This document shows positions 1 to 8,339 of a DNA stretch of 64,000 bases, piece after piece. The first letter of the stretch is position 1. Every line of letters starts with the position of its first letter. A program made the translations under genes and the position numbers. The notes below the pieces were generated by a model. The model was not told where the DNA came from. It saw only the letters and a list, made by a program, of their open reading frames with translations, and did not search any database. This DNA is from Burkholderiales bacterium (lineage in GTDB: Bacteria; Pseudomonadota; Gammaproteobacteria; Burkholderiales; JAEUOS01), in NCBI GenBank assembly GCA_016790635.1, contig JAEUOR010000063.1, forward strand, positions 1 to 64,000, written 5' to 3'.

Positions 1-485
1 AGCAGGTCTTCGCGCTCCACCCACACGGTCTGGCCTACGGCGGCCAGCACGCGTTCGGCGTCTGCGCGGCGGGAGACTTCGACTTCTGCGGGCGCGAAGA
101 GGGCCGTGATGCCCTGGCCGATCAGGGCCGGGGTGTTGGGCATGGTGCGTACCAGCTTGCCGTGGCCGCCCAGCCAGCGTTTCAGGTCGATGAGGCGTGT
201 GCCGGCGGCGATCGAGAGGACGGTCTGGTCTTTCAGGTACGGCGCGACCGCCGTGGCGGCTTCGCGCATGTTCTGAGGTTTGACGGCCATGACGATCAGG
301 CTGGCCGTACTCAGGCTTGCGTCGGGGGCGGGCAGGGTGCGTACGCCGAACTCGGTTTGCAGGCGGGTGCGGCCATCGGCCAAGGGTTCGACGACGGTGA
401 TGGCGCCGGTGTCGAAACCCTTGGCTTTCATGCCGCCGATCAGGGCTGCGGCCATGTTGCCGCCGCCGATGAATGCGATGTTCAT
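1..485 (-). CDS. proC: Pyrroline-5-carboxylate reductase (ProC), 3' end outside window
   Basis: Catalyses the last step of proline synthesis, the NAD(P)H-dependent reduction of pyrroline-5-carboxylate in the cytoplasm. The reading frame from ATG at 485 begins MNIAFIGGGNMAAALIGG, the dinucleotide-binding fold with the GGGNMA motif typical of ProC. It continues with VMAVKPQNM and a VRTMPNTPALIGQG segment, both family hallmarks. About 161 residues are visible; the C-terminal dimerisation domain lies beyond the left edge. The start overlaps the yggS stop as ATGA, so the two genes are translationally coupled in the common yggS-proC order. Confidence 0.93.
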   Translation of the reverse strand, partial: MNIAFIGGGNMAAALIGGMKAKGFDTGAITVVEPLADGRTRLQTEFGVRTLPAPDASLSTASLIVMAVKPQNMREAATAVAPYLKDQTVLSIAAGTRLIDLKRWLGGHGKLVRTMPNTPALIGQGITALFAPAEVEVSRRADAERVLAAVGQTVWVEREDL

Positions 486-1183
486 TGGTGCTTGTCCCGT
501 TGTCCGAAGATGGCGGTGCCGATGCGCACCAGGGTGGAGCCCTCCAGGATGGCGGCTTCCATGTCCGCCGACATGCCCATGGAGAGGGTGTCGCAGTCAA
601 GGCCTTGGGCGTTCAGTTGCTCCAGCAGCAGGCGCAGTTCGCGGAAGGGGGCGCGCTGGGCGTCCAGTCCCTGGGCCGGTTGCGGGATGGTCATGAGGCC
701 GCGCAGTTTGAGACGCGGCAGCGCCGCGACGGCGCGCGCCAGCGTGAGTAGAGCGGCGGATTCGAGGCCGCTCTTGCTCGATTCGCCGCTGATGTTGACC
801 TGGATGCACACCTGCAGGTCGGGCAGGTGGGCGGGGCGCTGGTCAGACAGGCGTTCGGCGATCTTGAGGCGCTCGATGCCGTGCACCCAGGCGAAGTGCT
901 CGGCAATGGGGCGGGTCTTGTTGCTCTGGATCGGGCCGATGTAGTGCCATTCCAGCGGCAGGTGGGCCAGCGCCTGGGCCTTGGCGACGCCTTCCTGCAC
1001 GTAGTTTTCGCCAAAGGCGCTCTGTCCGGCGGCGTGCGCCGCAGCCACGGCTTCGGCAGGGAAGGTCTTGGATACTGCCAGAAGGCGCACCGAATCGGGT
1101 GCGCGCCCCGCGCTGGTGCATGCCGCGCGCATGCGCTCTCGTACGTGGGCGAGGTTGTCTCCTATGACGGCAGGCGAAGGCAT
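482..1183 (-). CDS. yggS: YggS/PLPBP family pyridoxal-phosphate homeostasis protein
   Basis: A 233-residue single-domain alanine-racemase-fold protein that binds PLP and buffers vitamin B6 and amino-acid/keto-acid pools; no catalytic reaction is established for the family. Visible hallmarks are LLAVSKTFP near residue 35 (PLP lysine), FGENYVQEG, WHYIGPIQSNK and the C-terminal LSMGMSADMEAAI with GTAIFGQR. Length matches the family (about 230). It is the upstream gene of the yggS-proC pair and diverges from pilT across 78 bp, an arrangement frequent in proteobacteria. Confidence 0.95.
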   Translation of the reverse strand: MPSPAVIGDNLAHVRERMRAACTSAGRAPDSVRLLAVSKTFPAEAVAAAHAAGQSAFGENYVQEGVAKAQALAHLPLEWHYIGPIQSNKTRPIAEHFAWVHGIERLKIAERLSDQRPAHLPDLQVCIQVNISGESSKSGLESAALLTLARAVAALPRLKLRGLMTIPQPAQGLDAQRAPFRELRLLLEQLNAQGLDCDTLSMGMSADMEAAILEGSTLVRIGTAIFGQRDKHQ

Positions 1184-1261
1184 GTTAAGCTTTTCGGTGC
1201 CTGCAAGCGACGCGGAGAGGGTCCGCGCGGCGCGGCGCGATTTCCAGCCGGAGAATTATAG

Positions 1262-2305
1262 ATGGACATATCCGAACTCCTAGCCTTCGTCGTCAAGAAC
1301 AAGGCTTCCGACCTGCATCTTTCCGCGGGCCTGCCGCCGATGATCCGTGTGCACGGCGACGTGCGCCGCATCAACCTTCCGGCCATGGATCATTCCGAAG
1401 TGCACGGCATGATCTACGACATCATGAACGACGGGCAGAGGAAGGCCTACGAGGAAAACCTCGAGTGCGACTTCTCCTTCGCCATTCCCAACCTGGCGCG
1501 CTTTCGCGTCAACGCCTTCGTGCAGAACCGCGGCGCGGGCGCGGTCATGCGGACCATTCCCTCCAAGATCCTCTCGCTGGAGGAGTTGAACGCGCCCAAG
1601 AGCTTCGGCGACATCGCCAACCAGCCGCGCGGCATCGTGCTGGTCACCGGGCCCACAGGGTCGGGCAAGTCGACCACGCTGGCGGGCATGGTCAATCACA
1701 TCAACGAGAACGAATACGGCCACATCCTCACGGTGGAGGACCCGATCGAGTTCGTGCACGAGTCGAAAAAGTGCCTCATCAACCAGCGCGAGGTCGGTCC
1801 GCACACCCTCTCGTTCAACAACGCGCTGCGCTCGGCGCTGCGCGAAGACCCGGACGTGATCCTGGTGGGCGAGATGCGCGACCTGGAGACCATCCGCCTC
1901 GCGCTCTCGGCGGCCGAGACGGGCCACCTGGTCTTCGGCACCCTGCACACGAGTTCGGCGGCCAAGACCATCGACCGTATCGTCGACGTGTTTCCCGCAG
2001 CCGAAAAGGAGATGGTGCGCTCGATGCTGTCGGAGTCCATCCGCGCGGTCATCTCGCAGACGCTCCTCAAGACCAAGGACGGCTCGGGCCGCGTTGCCGC
2101 GCACGAGATCATGATTGGCACCCCGGCCATCCGCAACCTGATCCGCGAGAACAAGATCGCGCAGATGTACTCGGCCATCCAGACCGGCCAGCAGTTCGGC
2201 ATGCAGACCCTGGACCAGAACCTGCAGGACCTGGTCCGGCGCAACATCGTCTCGTCAGCCGAGGCGCGCAACAAGGCTGCCAACAAGGACAATTTCGCAG
2301 GCTAG
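1262..2305 (+). CDS. pilT: Type IV pilus retraction ATPase PilT
   Basis: Hexameric cytoplasmic motor that depolymerises type IV pili and drives twitching motility and DNA uptake. The 347-residue length is normal. The N-terminal PAS-like domain (MDISELLAFVVKNKASDLHL) is followed by Walker A GPTGSGKST at residues 130-138, the Asp box VEDPIEFVH, Walker B VILVGEMRD, and the His box HLVFGTLHTSSA. The AIRNLIRE motif needed for retraction is intact. GGAG lies 8 bases before the ATG. pilU follows 55 bp downstream, so the two are probably co-transcribed. Confidence 0.97.
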   Translation: MDISELLAFVVKNKASDLHLSAGLPPMIRVHGDVRRINLPAMDHSEVHGMIYDIMNDGQRKAYEENLECDFSFAIPNLARFRVNAFVQNRGAGAVMRTIPSKILSLEELNAPKSFGDIANQPRGIVLVTGPTGSGKSTTLAGMVNHINENEYGHILTVEDPIEFVHESKKCLINQREVGPHTLSFNNALRSALREDPDVILVGEMRDLETIRLALSAAETGHLVFGTLHTSSAAKTIDRIVDVFPAAEKEMVRSMLSESIRAVISQTLLKTKDGSGRVAAHEIMIGTPAIRNLIRENKIAQMYSAIQTGQQFGMQTLDQNLQDLVRRNIVSSAEARNKAANKDNFAG

Positions 2306-2360
2306 GCCCTTTCGGCCACCGCTGGACCCGAGCCCCCATCACTCCCAAGAGAGCGCCGCC

Positions 2361-3497
2361 ATGGAACGCGATCAGGCCACCAAGTTCATGTACGACCTGC
2401 TGAAGCTCATGCTCAGCAAGAAGGGTTCCGACCTCTTCATCACCTCCGGTTTCCCGCCGGCGTTCAAGATCGACAGCAAGATGACGCCGGTGTCCAACCA
2501 GGCGCTCACGCCGCAGCACACCTCCGACCTGTGCCGCGCGATCATGAACGACAAGCAGGCCGCCGAGTTCGAGGCCAAGAAGGAGTGCAACTTCGCGATC
2601 TCGCCGGCCGGCATCGGCCGCTTTCGCGTCAATGCCTTCGTCCAGCAGGGCAGCATGGGCATGGTGCTGCGCGTGATCACTTCCGCCATCCCCAAGTTCG
2701 AGGATCTCAAGGTTCCGCCGGTCTTGAAGGACGTGTCGATGACCAAGCGCGGGCTGGTCATCATGGTCGGCGGCACCGGCTCGGGTAAGTCGACCACGCT
2801 GGCGGCGATGATCGGCTATCGCAACGAGAATTCCTACGGTCACATCATCACCATCGAGGACCCGATCGAGTACGTGCACCCGCACAAGAACTGCGTGGTG
2901 ACCCAGCGCGAGGTCGGCGTCGATACCGATTCCTGGGAGAACGCGCTCAAGAACACCTTGCGGCAAGCGCCGGACGTAATCCTGATCGGCGAGATCCGCG
3001 AGCGCGAGACCATGGAGCACGCGATCGCGTTTGCCGAGACCGGCCACCTGTGCATGGCAACCCTGCATGCCAACAGCGCCAACCAGGCGCTGGACCGGAT
3101 CATCAACTTCTTCCCCGAGGACCGGCGCCCGCAGCTCCTCATGGACCTCTCGCTCAACATGCGCGCCCTGATCTCGCAGCGCCTGATTCCCTTGAAGGAC
3201 AGCAAGGGCCGCGCCGCGGCGGTCGAGGTCATGCTCAATTCGCCCCTCATCTCCGACCTGATCTTCAAGGGCGAGGTGCACGAGATCAAGGAGATCATGA
3301 AGAAGTCGCGCGAACTGGGCATGCAGACCTTCGACCAGGCGCTCTTCGACCTCTACGAGGAAGGCCGCATCAGCTACGAGGATTCACTGCGCAACGCCGA
3401 CTCGGTCAACGACCTGCGCCTGATGATCAAGCTGCACAGCAAGGAGTCCAAGTCCAAGGACCTCTCCACCGGCATCGAGCACCTCAACATCGTTTGA
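2361..3497 (+). CDS. pilU: PilT-like accessory retraction ATPase PilU
   Basis: PilT paralogue that assists pilus retraction, usually dependent on PilT. The 378-residue protein has Walker A GGTGSGKST at 137-145, Asp box IEDPIEYVHPHK, Walker B VILIGEIRE and His box HLCMATLHANS. The longer C-terminus ending SKDLSTGIEHLNIV separates it from PilT, and the AIRNLIRE motif is replaced by SPLISDLIFKGE, as usual in PilU. The glutathione peroxidase gene begins 7 bp after its stop and may be read through. Confidence 0.96.
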   Translation: MERDQATKFMYDLLKLMLSKKGSDLFITSGFPPAFKIDSKMTPVSNQALTPQHTSDLCRAIMNDKQAAEFEAKKECNFAISPAGIGRFRVNAFVQQGSMGMVLRVITSAIPKFEDLKVPPVLKDVSMTKRGLVIMVGGTGSGKSTTLAAMIGYRNENSYGHIITIEDPIEYVHPHKNCVVTQREVGVDTDSWENALKNTLRQAPDVILIGEIRERETMEHAIAFAETGHLCMATLHANSANQALDRIINFFPEDRRPQLLMDLSLNMRALISQRLIPLKDSKGRAAAVEVMLNSPLISDLIFKGEVHEIKEIMKKSRELGMQTFDQALFDLYEEGRISYEDSLRNADSVNDLRLMIKLHSKESKSKDLSTGIEHLNIV

Positions 3498-3504
3498 GCG
3501 GGAA

Positions 3505-3987
3505 ATGCCCAGCCTGCACGATTTCAGCGCGGAGTCCTTAGCCGGCAAGCCGGTCAAGCTGTCACGCTACAAGGGCAAGCTGGTGCTGGTGGTCAATACG
3601 GCCAGCCAGTGCGGCCTGACGCCGCAGTACAAGGGCCTGGAGGCCTTGTACGGCAAGTATCGCGAGCGCGGCCTGGAGATCGTCGGATTCCCATGCAACC
3701 AGTTCGGCGGGCAGGAGCCGGGCACGGCGGAGGAGATCGGCGCCTTTTGCGAGCGCAACTACGGCGTGTCCTTTCCCATGATGGCCAAGGTCGAGGTCAA
3801 CGGCGAGGGCGCACACCCGCTCTACAAATGGCTGACCAGCGCTGCGCCGGGCTTCCTGGGCAGCGAGGCGATCAAGTGGAACTTCACCAAGTTCCTGGTG
3901 GGCCCCGACGGCGCGGTCATCAAGCGTTACGCGCCGCAGACCGACCCGGCTGACCTGGCGCGGGACATCGAAGGCGCGCTGGCGTAG
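3505..3987 (+). CDS. Glutathione peroxidase family thiol peroxidase (Cys type)
   Basis: Reduces H2O2 and organic hydroperoxides; bacterial Cys-type members often use thioredoxin rather than glutathione. The 160-residue protein carries the catalytic tetrad region: NTASQCGLTPQY with Cys36 in place of selenocysteine, FPCNQFGGQEPG with Gln70, and IKWNFTKFLV with Trp125. There is no signal peptide, so it should be cytoplasmic. It is 7 bp downstream of pilU on the same strand, with no obvious functional link to pili. Confidence 0.94.
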   Translation: MPSLHDFSAESLAGKPVKLSRYKGKLVLVVNTASQCGLTPQYKGLEALYGKYRERGLEIVGFPCNQFGGQEPGTAEEIGAFCERNYGVSFPMMAKVEVNGEGAHPLYKWLTSAAPGFLGSEAIKWNFTKFLVGPDGAVIKRYAPQTDPADLARDIEGALA

Positions 3988-4023
3988 TCGCCAGCGCCTA
4001 GGTCTTGTCGCCGGGCTCCGGCC

Positions 4024-5160
4024 TCAGGCGCGGTGCGACCCGGCCACCACGCGAAACTCGAACAGCCGGCAGTCGATGTCGCCGTTCATGAGCGGCGTGC
4101 GACGCGAAGCCTTTAATCGAATCAGCTTTTCCATGCGCCGGTCGCCGGTGATGAAATTGGCCGACCAGCCGGCGTAGCGACGCTTGAGCGCGTCGCCCAG
4201 GCGCGGGTAGAAGGCCGCCAGTTCGGCGTCGTCGCCCAGCCGGTCGCCGTAGGGCGGGTTGGTGATCAGGATGCCCTCAGGCGCCGGCGCGTCAAGGTCC
4301 AGGATGTCGCCGCTTTGCACGCGAATCACCTCATCGACCCCGGCGGCGGTGAAGTTGGCGAGGGCCGCGCGCAACGCGTCGCGCGACGAATCGCTGCCGA
4401 AAATGCGCGGCGCCGGGTGGGCCACGCGCGGCCAGGTATCGCGCAGTCGTTGCCAGGCCGGCGCGTCGAAGGACTTCAGGTTGTAGAAGCCGAAGCGGCG
4501 TTTCGCGCCGGGCGGGATGCCCAGGGCGATCTGCGCCGCCTCGATCAGGAAGGTGCCGCTGCCGCACATGGGGTCGTAGAGCGCGATGTCGGGCGTCCAG
4601 CCGATGAGCTTCAGGATGCCCGCGGCGAGATTCTCGCGAATCGGCGCCTCGACGTCGGCCACCCGGTAGCCGCGCTTGAAGAGCGCCTCGCCTGAGGTGT
4701 CGAGGTACAGCACCGCGTTGCGCTCATCGAGGTGGGCATGTACCCGCACGTCGGGACCGAGCTTGGCGATGTCGGGGCGCGTGCCGGTGCGGTCGCGAAA
4801 GCGGTCGCACACGCCATCCTTGACCTTGAGCGTGGCGAACTTGAGGCTTTTCAACGGGCTTCTGGTCGCGACCAGGTCCACGCGCAGTGTCTGCGTCGCC
4901 TCGAAGTGCTTTTCCCAAGTGGTGTCGCGCGCCAGCGCGTAGAGGTCCTCCTCGGTGCGGTAAGGCGACTGGGCGACCCGCCACAGGACGCGACTGGCGA
5001 TGCGCGACGCCAGGTTGACGCGCCAGGCAAGGTCCAAGGCACCCGAAAAGCCGGCGCCGCCGGGAGTGACCTTCAGGTCGCCTGCGCCGAGAACGCGCAA
5101 CTCCTCGGCCAGGCATTCCTCCAGGCCGCGCGGACAGGGTGCGAAAAAGTGCTGGGTCAC
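4024..5160 (-). CDS. THUMP-domain SAM-dependent 23S rRNA guanine methyltransferase (RlmL N-terminal-half type)
   Basis: Predicted N2-guanine methyltransferase of 23S rRNA. The start is taken as GTG at 5160, giving a 378-residue protein beginning TQHFFAPCPRGLEECLAEEL, the usual N-terminus; this GTG overlaps the upstream stop as GTGA. Residues of about 45-155 form the THUMP domain. The Rossmann methyltransferase follows with YDPMCGSGTFLIEAA (SAM motif I) and ITNPPYGDRLG (NPPY catalytic motif). It lacks the RlmK half found in fused E. coli RlmL, so only the m2G2445-type activity is expected. Confidence 0.9.
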   Translation of the reverse strand: MTQHFFAPCPRGLEECLAEELRVLGAGDLKVTPGGAGFSGALDLAWRVNLASRIASRVLWRVAQSPYRTEEDLYALARDTTWEKHFEATQTLRVDLVATRSPLKSLKFATLKVKDGVCDRFRDRTGTRPDIAKLGPDVRVHAHLDERNAVLYLDTSGEALFKRGYRVADVEAPIRENLAAGILKLIGWTPDIALYDPMCGSGTFLIEAAQIALGIPPGAKRRFGFYNLKSFDAPAWQRLRDTWPRVAHPAPRIFGSDSSRDALRAALANFTAAGVDEVIRVQSGDILDLDAPAPEGILITNPPYGDRLGDDAELAAFYPRLGDALKRRYAGWSANFITGDRRMEKLIRLKASRRTPLMNGDIDCRLFEFRVVAGSHRA

Positions 5161-5768
5161 GCGCCGGCGGCCCTGGCGAGCGCGCGCTCGAGAAACTCGA
5201 GCCGATCCTGGCCCCAGAAGAGTTCGCCCGCGACTTCCCAAGTTGGCGCGCCGAACACCTGGTTCTGGATCGCCTCTTCGGTGAGCGCGGCATAGGTGGC
5301 CTGCGTTTGCGCCGAGGTCGAGGCGGCAAGGAGCACCTTGCCGTCCAGCCCCGCAGCGAGGGCTGCCGCTGCCAGTTCCGAAGGGTCGGCGATGTTGCGC
5401 TCGTCCACCCAGCAGGCGCGCAGCAATTCACCGGCGAGGCGCATGACCGCGGCCGTGCCGTGGGCCTGCGCGGCGACGAGCAGCAGGGCGCCGGGGTTGG
5501 CGTCGACCGGAAAATGGCGCGGCTCCAGGTTGAGGGGCAGTTTCAGGTGTTCGCGCCAGCGCTTGAGTTCGCTCATGCGGTAGGCTTGGCGCTGTTGCGG
5601 CCTTTGTTTGAGCGGCAACCCGCCGGAGGCGGGAAAGATGCGGCCATAGTCGACCGGCTTGGGGATGATGGTCGCCCCCGCAGCTGCGGCGATGCGCAGG
5701 AAGCGCTCGTGGCCCAGGTAGGTCCAGGGCGAGGAAGGCGTGAAGTAGTAGGAGACCGTGAGCGGCAT
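5157..5768 (-). CDS. DsbA-family 2-hydroxychromene-2-carboxylate isomerase-like protein
   Basis: A 203-residue thioredoxin-fold (kappa-GST-like) protein of the HCCA isomerase family, whose founding members act in naphthalene degradation using glutathione. Visible features are YYFTPSSPWTYLGHERF at the N-terminus (SPWTYLG surrounds the glutathione-contacting serine) and the C-terminal FGAPTWEVAGELFWGQDRLEFL signature. No aromatic-degradation genes surround it, so the true substrate is unknown; housekeeping genomes often carry such orphans. Its stop overlaps the GTG start of the rRNA methyltransferase, and hemJ lies 9 bp upstream. Confidence 0.88.
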   Translation of the reverse strand: MPLTVSYYFTPSSPWTYLGHERFLRIAAAAGATIIPKPVDYGRIFPASGGLPLKQRPQQRQAYRMSELKRWREHLKLPLNLEPRHFPVDANPGALLLVAAQAHGTAAVMRLAGELLRACWVDERNIADPSELAAAALAAGLDGKVLLAASTSAQTQATYAALTEEAIQNQVFGAPTWEVAGELFWGQDRLEFLERALARAAGA

Positions 5769-5777
5769 GGCGGGCCT

Positions 5778-6200
5778 TCAGAAGGGCTTGACGACGACCA
5801 GGATGACCGCGCCGAAGAGGACCGGGGCGGCGGGAATCTCATTCAGCCAGCGGTAGAACACGTGGCCGTGGCGATTGCGGTCTTGCGCAAAACGACGCAG
5901 CAGCACGCCCAGGTAGACGTGGTGCACGACGAGGACCGCGACCAGCGCCAGTTTGGCGTGCATCCAGCCTGCGCCACGGCCGAGTCCGTAGCCCAGGAAC
6001 AGGGCGAGCCCGAGGCCCAGCGCGAGGACCGCGGATGGGGTCATGATGCCCCAGAAGAGCTTGCGCTCCATGACCTTGAAGCGCTCTATGCTGGTGCGAT
6101 CCTCGGCCAGCACGTGATAGACGTACAGGCGTGGCAGGTAGAAGAGGCCCGCGAACCAGGTCACGACGAAGATGATGTGCAGGGCCTTGAGCCAGAGCAT
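5778..6200 (-). CDS. hemJ: HemJ-type protoporphyrinogen IX oxidase (CopD/UPF0093 family)
   Basis: Membrane enzyme that oxidises protoporphyrinogen IX to protoporphyrin IX in haem synthesis. The 140-residue protein opens MLWLKALHIIFVVTWFAGLF, with the conserved His8 and the FYLPRLYVYH segment of HemJ. About four transmembrane helices are visible (residues of about 4-24, 52-72, 80-100, 122-138). FWGIMTPSAV and WMHAKLALV match the family, the latter holding the conserved lysine. It heads the hemJ, HCCA-isomerase-like, methyltransferase series on the minus strand. Confidence 0.9.
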   Translation of the reverse strand: MLWLKALHIIFVVTWFAGLFYLPRLYVYHVLAEDRTSIERFKVMERKLFWGIMTPSAVLALGLGLALFLGYGLGRGAGWMHAKLALVAVLVVHHVYLGVLLRRFAQDRNRHGHVFYRWLNEIPAAPVLFGAVILVVVKPF

Positions 6201-6226
6201 GTGGATGGGTGGCGGCTTGCGGGTCG

Positions 6227-6256
6227 CGGTCGCGGCGAATTTCGCACGCCTATAAT
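6227..6256 (+). promoter_or_regulatory. Sigma-70-type promoter for the receiver-kinase gene
   Basis: TTGCGG (6227-6232), an 18-base spacer and a perfect TATAAT (6251-6256). A transcript starting near 6263 would give a leader of about 40 bases before the ATG at 6305. The site lies between divergent hemJ and the kinase gene. Confidence 0.6.
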
Positions 6257-6304
6257 CGTCCGCACATCAAGAAAGCGGCGCGGACCGGGCGCAAGGATTG
6301 TCTC

Positions 6305-7600
6305 ATGCGTGTCCTGATCGTCGACGAGAACGCAGACTTCCGCATGGTGCTGGCGGAGTATCTGCGCGAAGGGCACGCAATCGCGGGCGAGGAGGCGCGC
6401 GGGCGTGGCCTGGCGGAGCCGTCGCTGCTGGCCATCCGCGAGTGGAATCCGGCCGTCGATGGCGTCCCGCATGCCAACGAGGTCGAGGCGCAATGCGATG
6501 CAATCCTCATCGATTCGCACATCGAACCTGCCGATCCTGTGGTGTGGCTGGGACAGTTGCGTGCCGCGCTGTCGCGGCTGCCGCCGGTGGTGATGCTGGT
6601 CGGCGGCCGCGATGCGGAGGAGCTGATCGCCTCGGCCATGCGCATCGGCGTGACCGGCTGCCTGTCGCGCATGGAACTCACGGCTGCGCGCCTGTATCGC
6701 GAAATCGCCGAGGCCATCGAGGAGAGGCGAGAGGAAACCACCATCGAGAAAAGCCTCGTCACCGGCATGTACGGAACGCCGCAGCCGACCCGCATTCAGG
6801 CAGCCCAGCCCTCGGGCGCGCCCTCCATCGCCGGTTACGTGATCGAGCGCCGCATCGGCGAAGGCGGAACGGCCAGCGTGTACCTGGCGCGCCGCGAGGC
6901 CGACGGACTCGAGGTGGTGCTCAAGGTCCTGTTGCCGGAGTTTCTCAAGGAGACCAACGTCGTCGAGCGCTTCATGCAGGAATTCTCGTTGGTGCAGAAG
7001 ATCCAGAGCCCCTATGTGACGCGCATCTTCGACCTGGGCTATGACGCCGGTGTCGCGTACCTGGCGATGGAGTACTTCGGCGCCGGCGACCTGCGCGAAC
7101 GCCTGAAGAAGGGTTTCACGGCGCTGCAGGCGATCAAGCTATTCACGCAGCTCGCGCGCGCGCTCGATGCGATTCACAGTGCGGGCATCGTGCACCGCGA
7201 TTTGAAGCCGCACAACATCATGTTTCGCGACCAGCACCACCTGGCGATCGTCGACTTCGGTGGTGCCAAGGCGATCGGCGAGACTGGCGGCATCACCAAG
7301 GTCGGGCAGATCGTTGGCACGCCCAACTACATGAGTCCGGAGCAGATCCGGGGCCAGGCGCTCGATGCGCGCAGCGACCTCTACAGCCTGGGCGTCATCC
7401 TGCACCAGCTCTTGACAGGGCGCACGCTCTACCAGGCCGGCAGCACGCCGGAACTGATGGAATTGCACATCGCCGGTCCCATCCCGCGACTGCCGGCCGA
7501 GTTCTCCGCCCTGCAGAACCTGTTCGAAAGACTGGTGGCGAAGAACCGCGAGGATCGGTTTGGTTCCGCGCGCGAACTCTACGCGCACATCGCGGCGTAG
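6305..7600 (+). CDS. Receiver-like domain fused to Hanks-type Ser/Thr protein kinase
   Basis: A 431-residue soluble protein. Residues 1-130 resemble a two-component receiver: MRVLIVDENADF with acidic D7-E8 and LIDSHI with Asp70. The conserved Thr/Ser is Val99 and the conserved Lys is Arg122, so switching may be lost or altered. Residues of about 177-431 form a complete kinase: GEGGTASVYLA glycine loop, Lys207 in VVLKVL, HRDLKPHN (Asp299), VDFGGAK (Asp317) and YMSPEQ. There is no transmembrane helix or PASTA domain. The ATG at 6305 is preceded by AAGGA, and upstream in-frame residues look non-coding. No phosphatase gene is adjacent, so substrates are unknown. Confidence 0.88.
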   Translation: MRVLIVDENADFRMVLAEYLREGHAIAGEEARGRGLAEPSLLAIREWNPAVDGVPHANEVEAQCDAILIDSHIEPADPVVWLGQLRAALSRLPPVVMLVGGRDAEELIASAMRIGVTGCLSRMELTAARLYREIAEAIEERREETTIEKSLVTGMYGTPQPTRIQAAQPSGAPSIAGYVIERRIGEGGTASVYLARREADGLEVVLKVLLPEFLKETNVVERFMQEFSLVQKIQSPYVTRIFDLGYDAGVAYLAMEYFGAGDLRERLKKGFTALQAIKLFTQLARALDAIHSAGIVHRDLKPHNIMFRDQHHLAIVDFGGAKAIGETGGITKVGQIVGTPNYMSPEQIRGQALDARSDLYSLGVILHQLLTGRTLYQAGSTPELMELHIAGPIPRLPAEFSALQNLFERLVAKNREDRFGSARELYAHIAA

Positions 7601-7658
7601 CCGCGGCGCGGCGCCGGACCGCGCGGGTCCGTCGTCAAGTCCAGGCAGAGAAACCGGG

Positions 7659-8246
7659 TCAGGCAGTCTCGAGCGAACGATCCCACGGATTGGGCATCGC
7701 CCGGCTCGAATAACCGGAGACGAATTCGCTCGCCGCGCCGGTTTCAGCCGCGAAGACGTGGCGGCGCACGGCGCCGATATTGGCGCCGTAGCAATGAATG
7801 CTGACCGAGACCCGGGCAGGCTCGGCGTTGCTGACCACATGGATGTCGCCCAAGGTCGGGCTGACCAAGTCGATGCTGCCGGGAGTCACGACATGTTCCC
7901 CCGCCTTGGCAAGTCGGGCGCCGCTCTGCGTGTACTCTTCGCAACGCTCGGTGCCGCGCATGACGCCGACCATGCCCCAGACCGTGTGGTCGTGCACCGG
8001 TGTCTTCTGCCCGGGCCCCCAGACGAAGCTCACCAGCGAAAAGCGCTCGAAAGGGTCGCAGTACAACAGGTACTGCTGGTACTTGTCCGGGTGCGCGCGG
8101 GCAAATTCCTCGGGCAGCCAGTCGTCATGGGTGATCAGGTCGGCAAGCAACGGCTGGCCGGCAGCGAGGAGCGCCGGTTCGTCGGCCTGGCTTTCCACGG
8201 CACGGGTCATTGCCTGGATGAATCGGCGCAAGCGGGCGAAGTTCAT
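7659..8246 (-). CDS. Cysteine dioxygenase type I family protein (thiol dioxygenase)
   Basis: Cupin iron enzyme expected to oxidise cysteine or 3-mercaptopropionate to the sulfinic acid. The start is taken at ATG 8246 (MNFARLRRFIQAMTRAV), the usual family N-terminus, giving 195 residues; an in-frame ATG at 8321 would add 25 unconserved residues. The metal motif TPVHDHTVWGMVGVMRGTE supplies two histidines, and GDIHVVSN the third. The Tyr/Arg environment cannot be assigned by eye, so cysteine versus mercaptopropionate is open. It converges on the kinase gene, 58 bp from its stop. Confidence 0.85.
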   Translation of the reverse strand: MNFARLRRFIQAMTRAVESQADEPALLAAGQPLLADLITHDDWLPEEFARAHPDKYQQYLLYCDPFERFSLVSFVWGPGQKTPVHDHTVWGMVGVMRGTERCEEYTQSGARLAKAGEHVVTPGSIDLVSPTLGDIHVVSNAEPARVSVSIHCYGANIGAVRRHVFAAETGAASEFVSGYSSRAMPNPWDRSLETA

Positions 8247-8339
8247 GAAAGCGGCCTGGGAGTGGATACCGGAAAAGCTTACCGCATTCGCGCGCAGCAC
8301 CTTGTCGCCGCGCCCACGCATGGTCAGGTCATCGGCAAT

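Noticed and set aside
5161..5241. Upstream ATG (5241) for the rRNA methyltransferase
   Set aside because: The extra 27 residues are Arg/Gly-rich, lie within the preceding gene and are not family-like. GTG 5160 overlaps the preceding stop and gives the conserved N-terminus.
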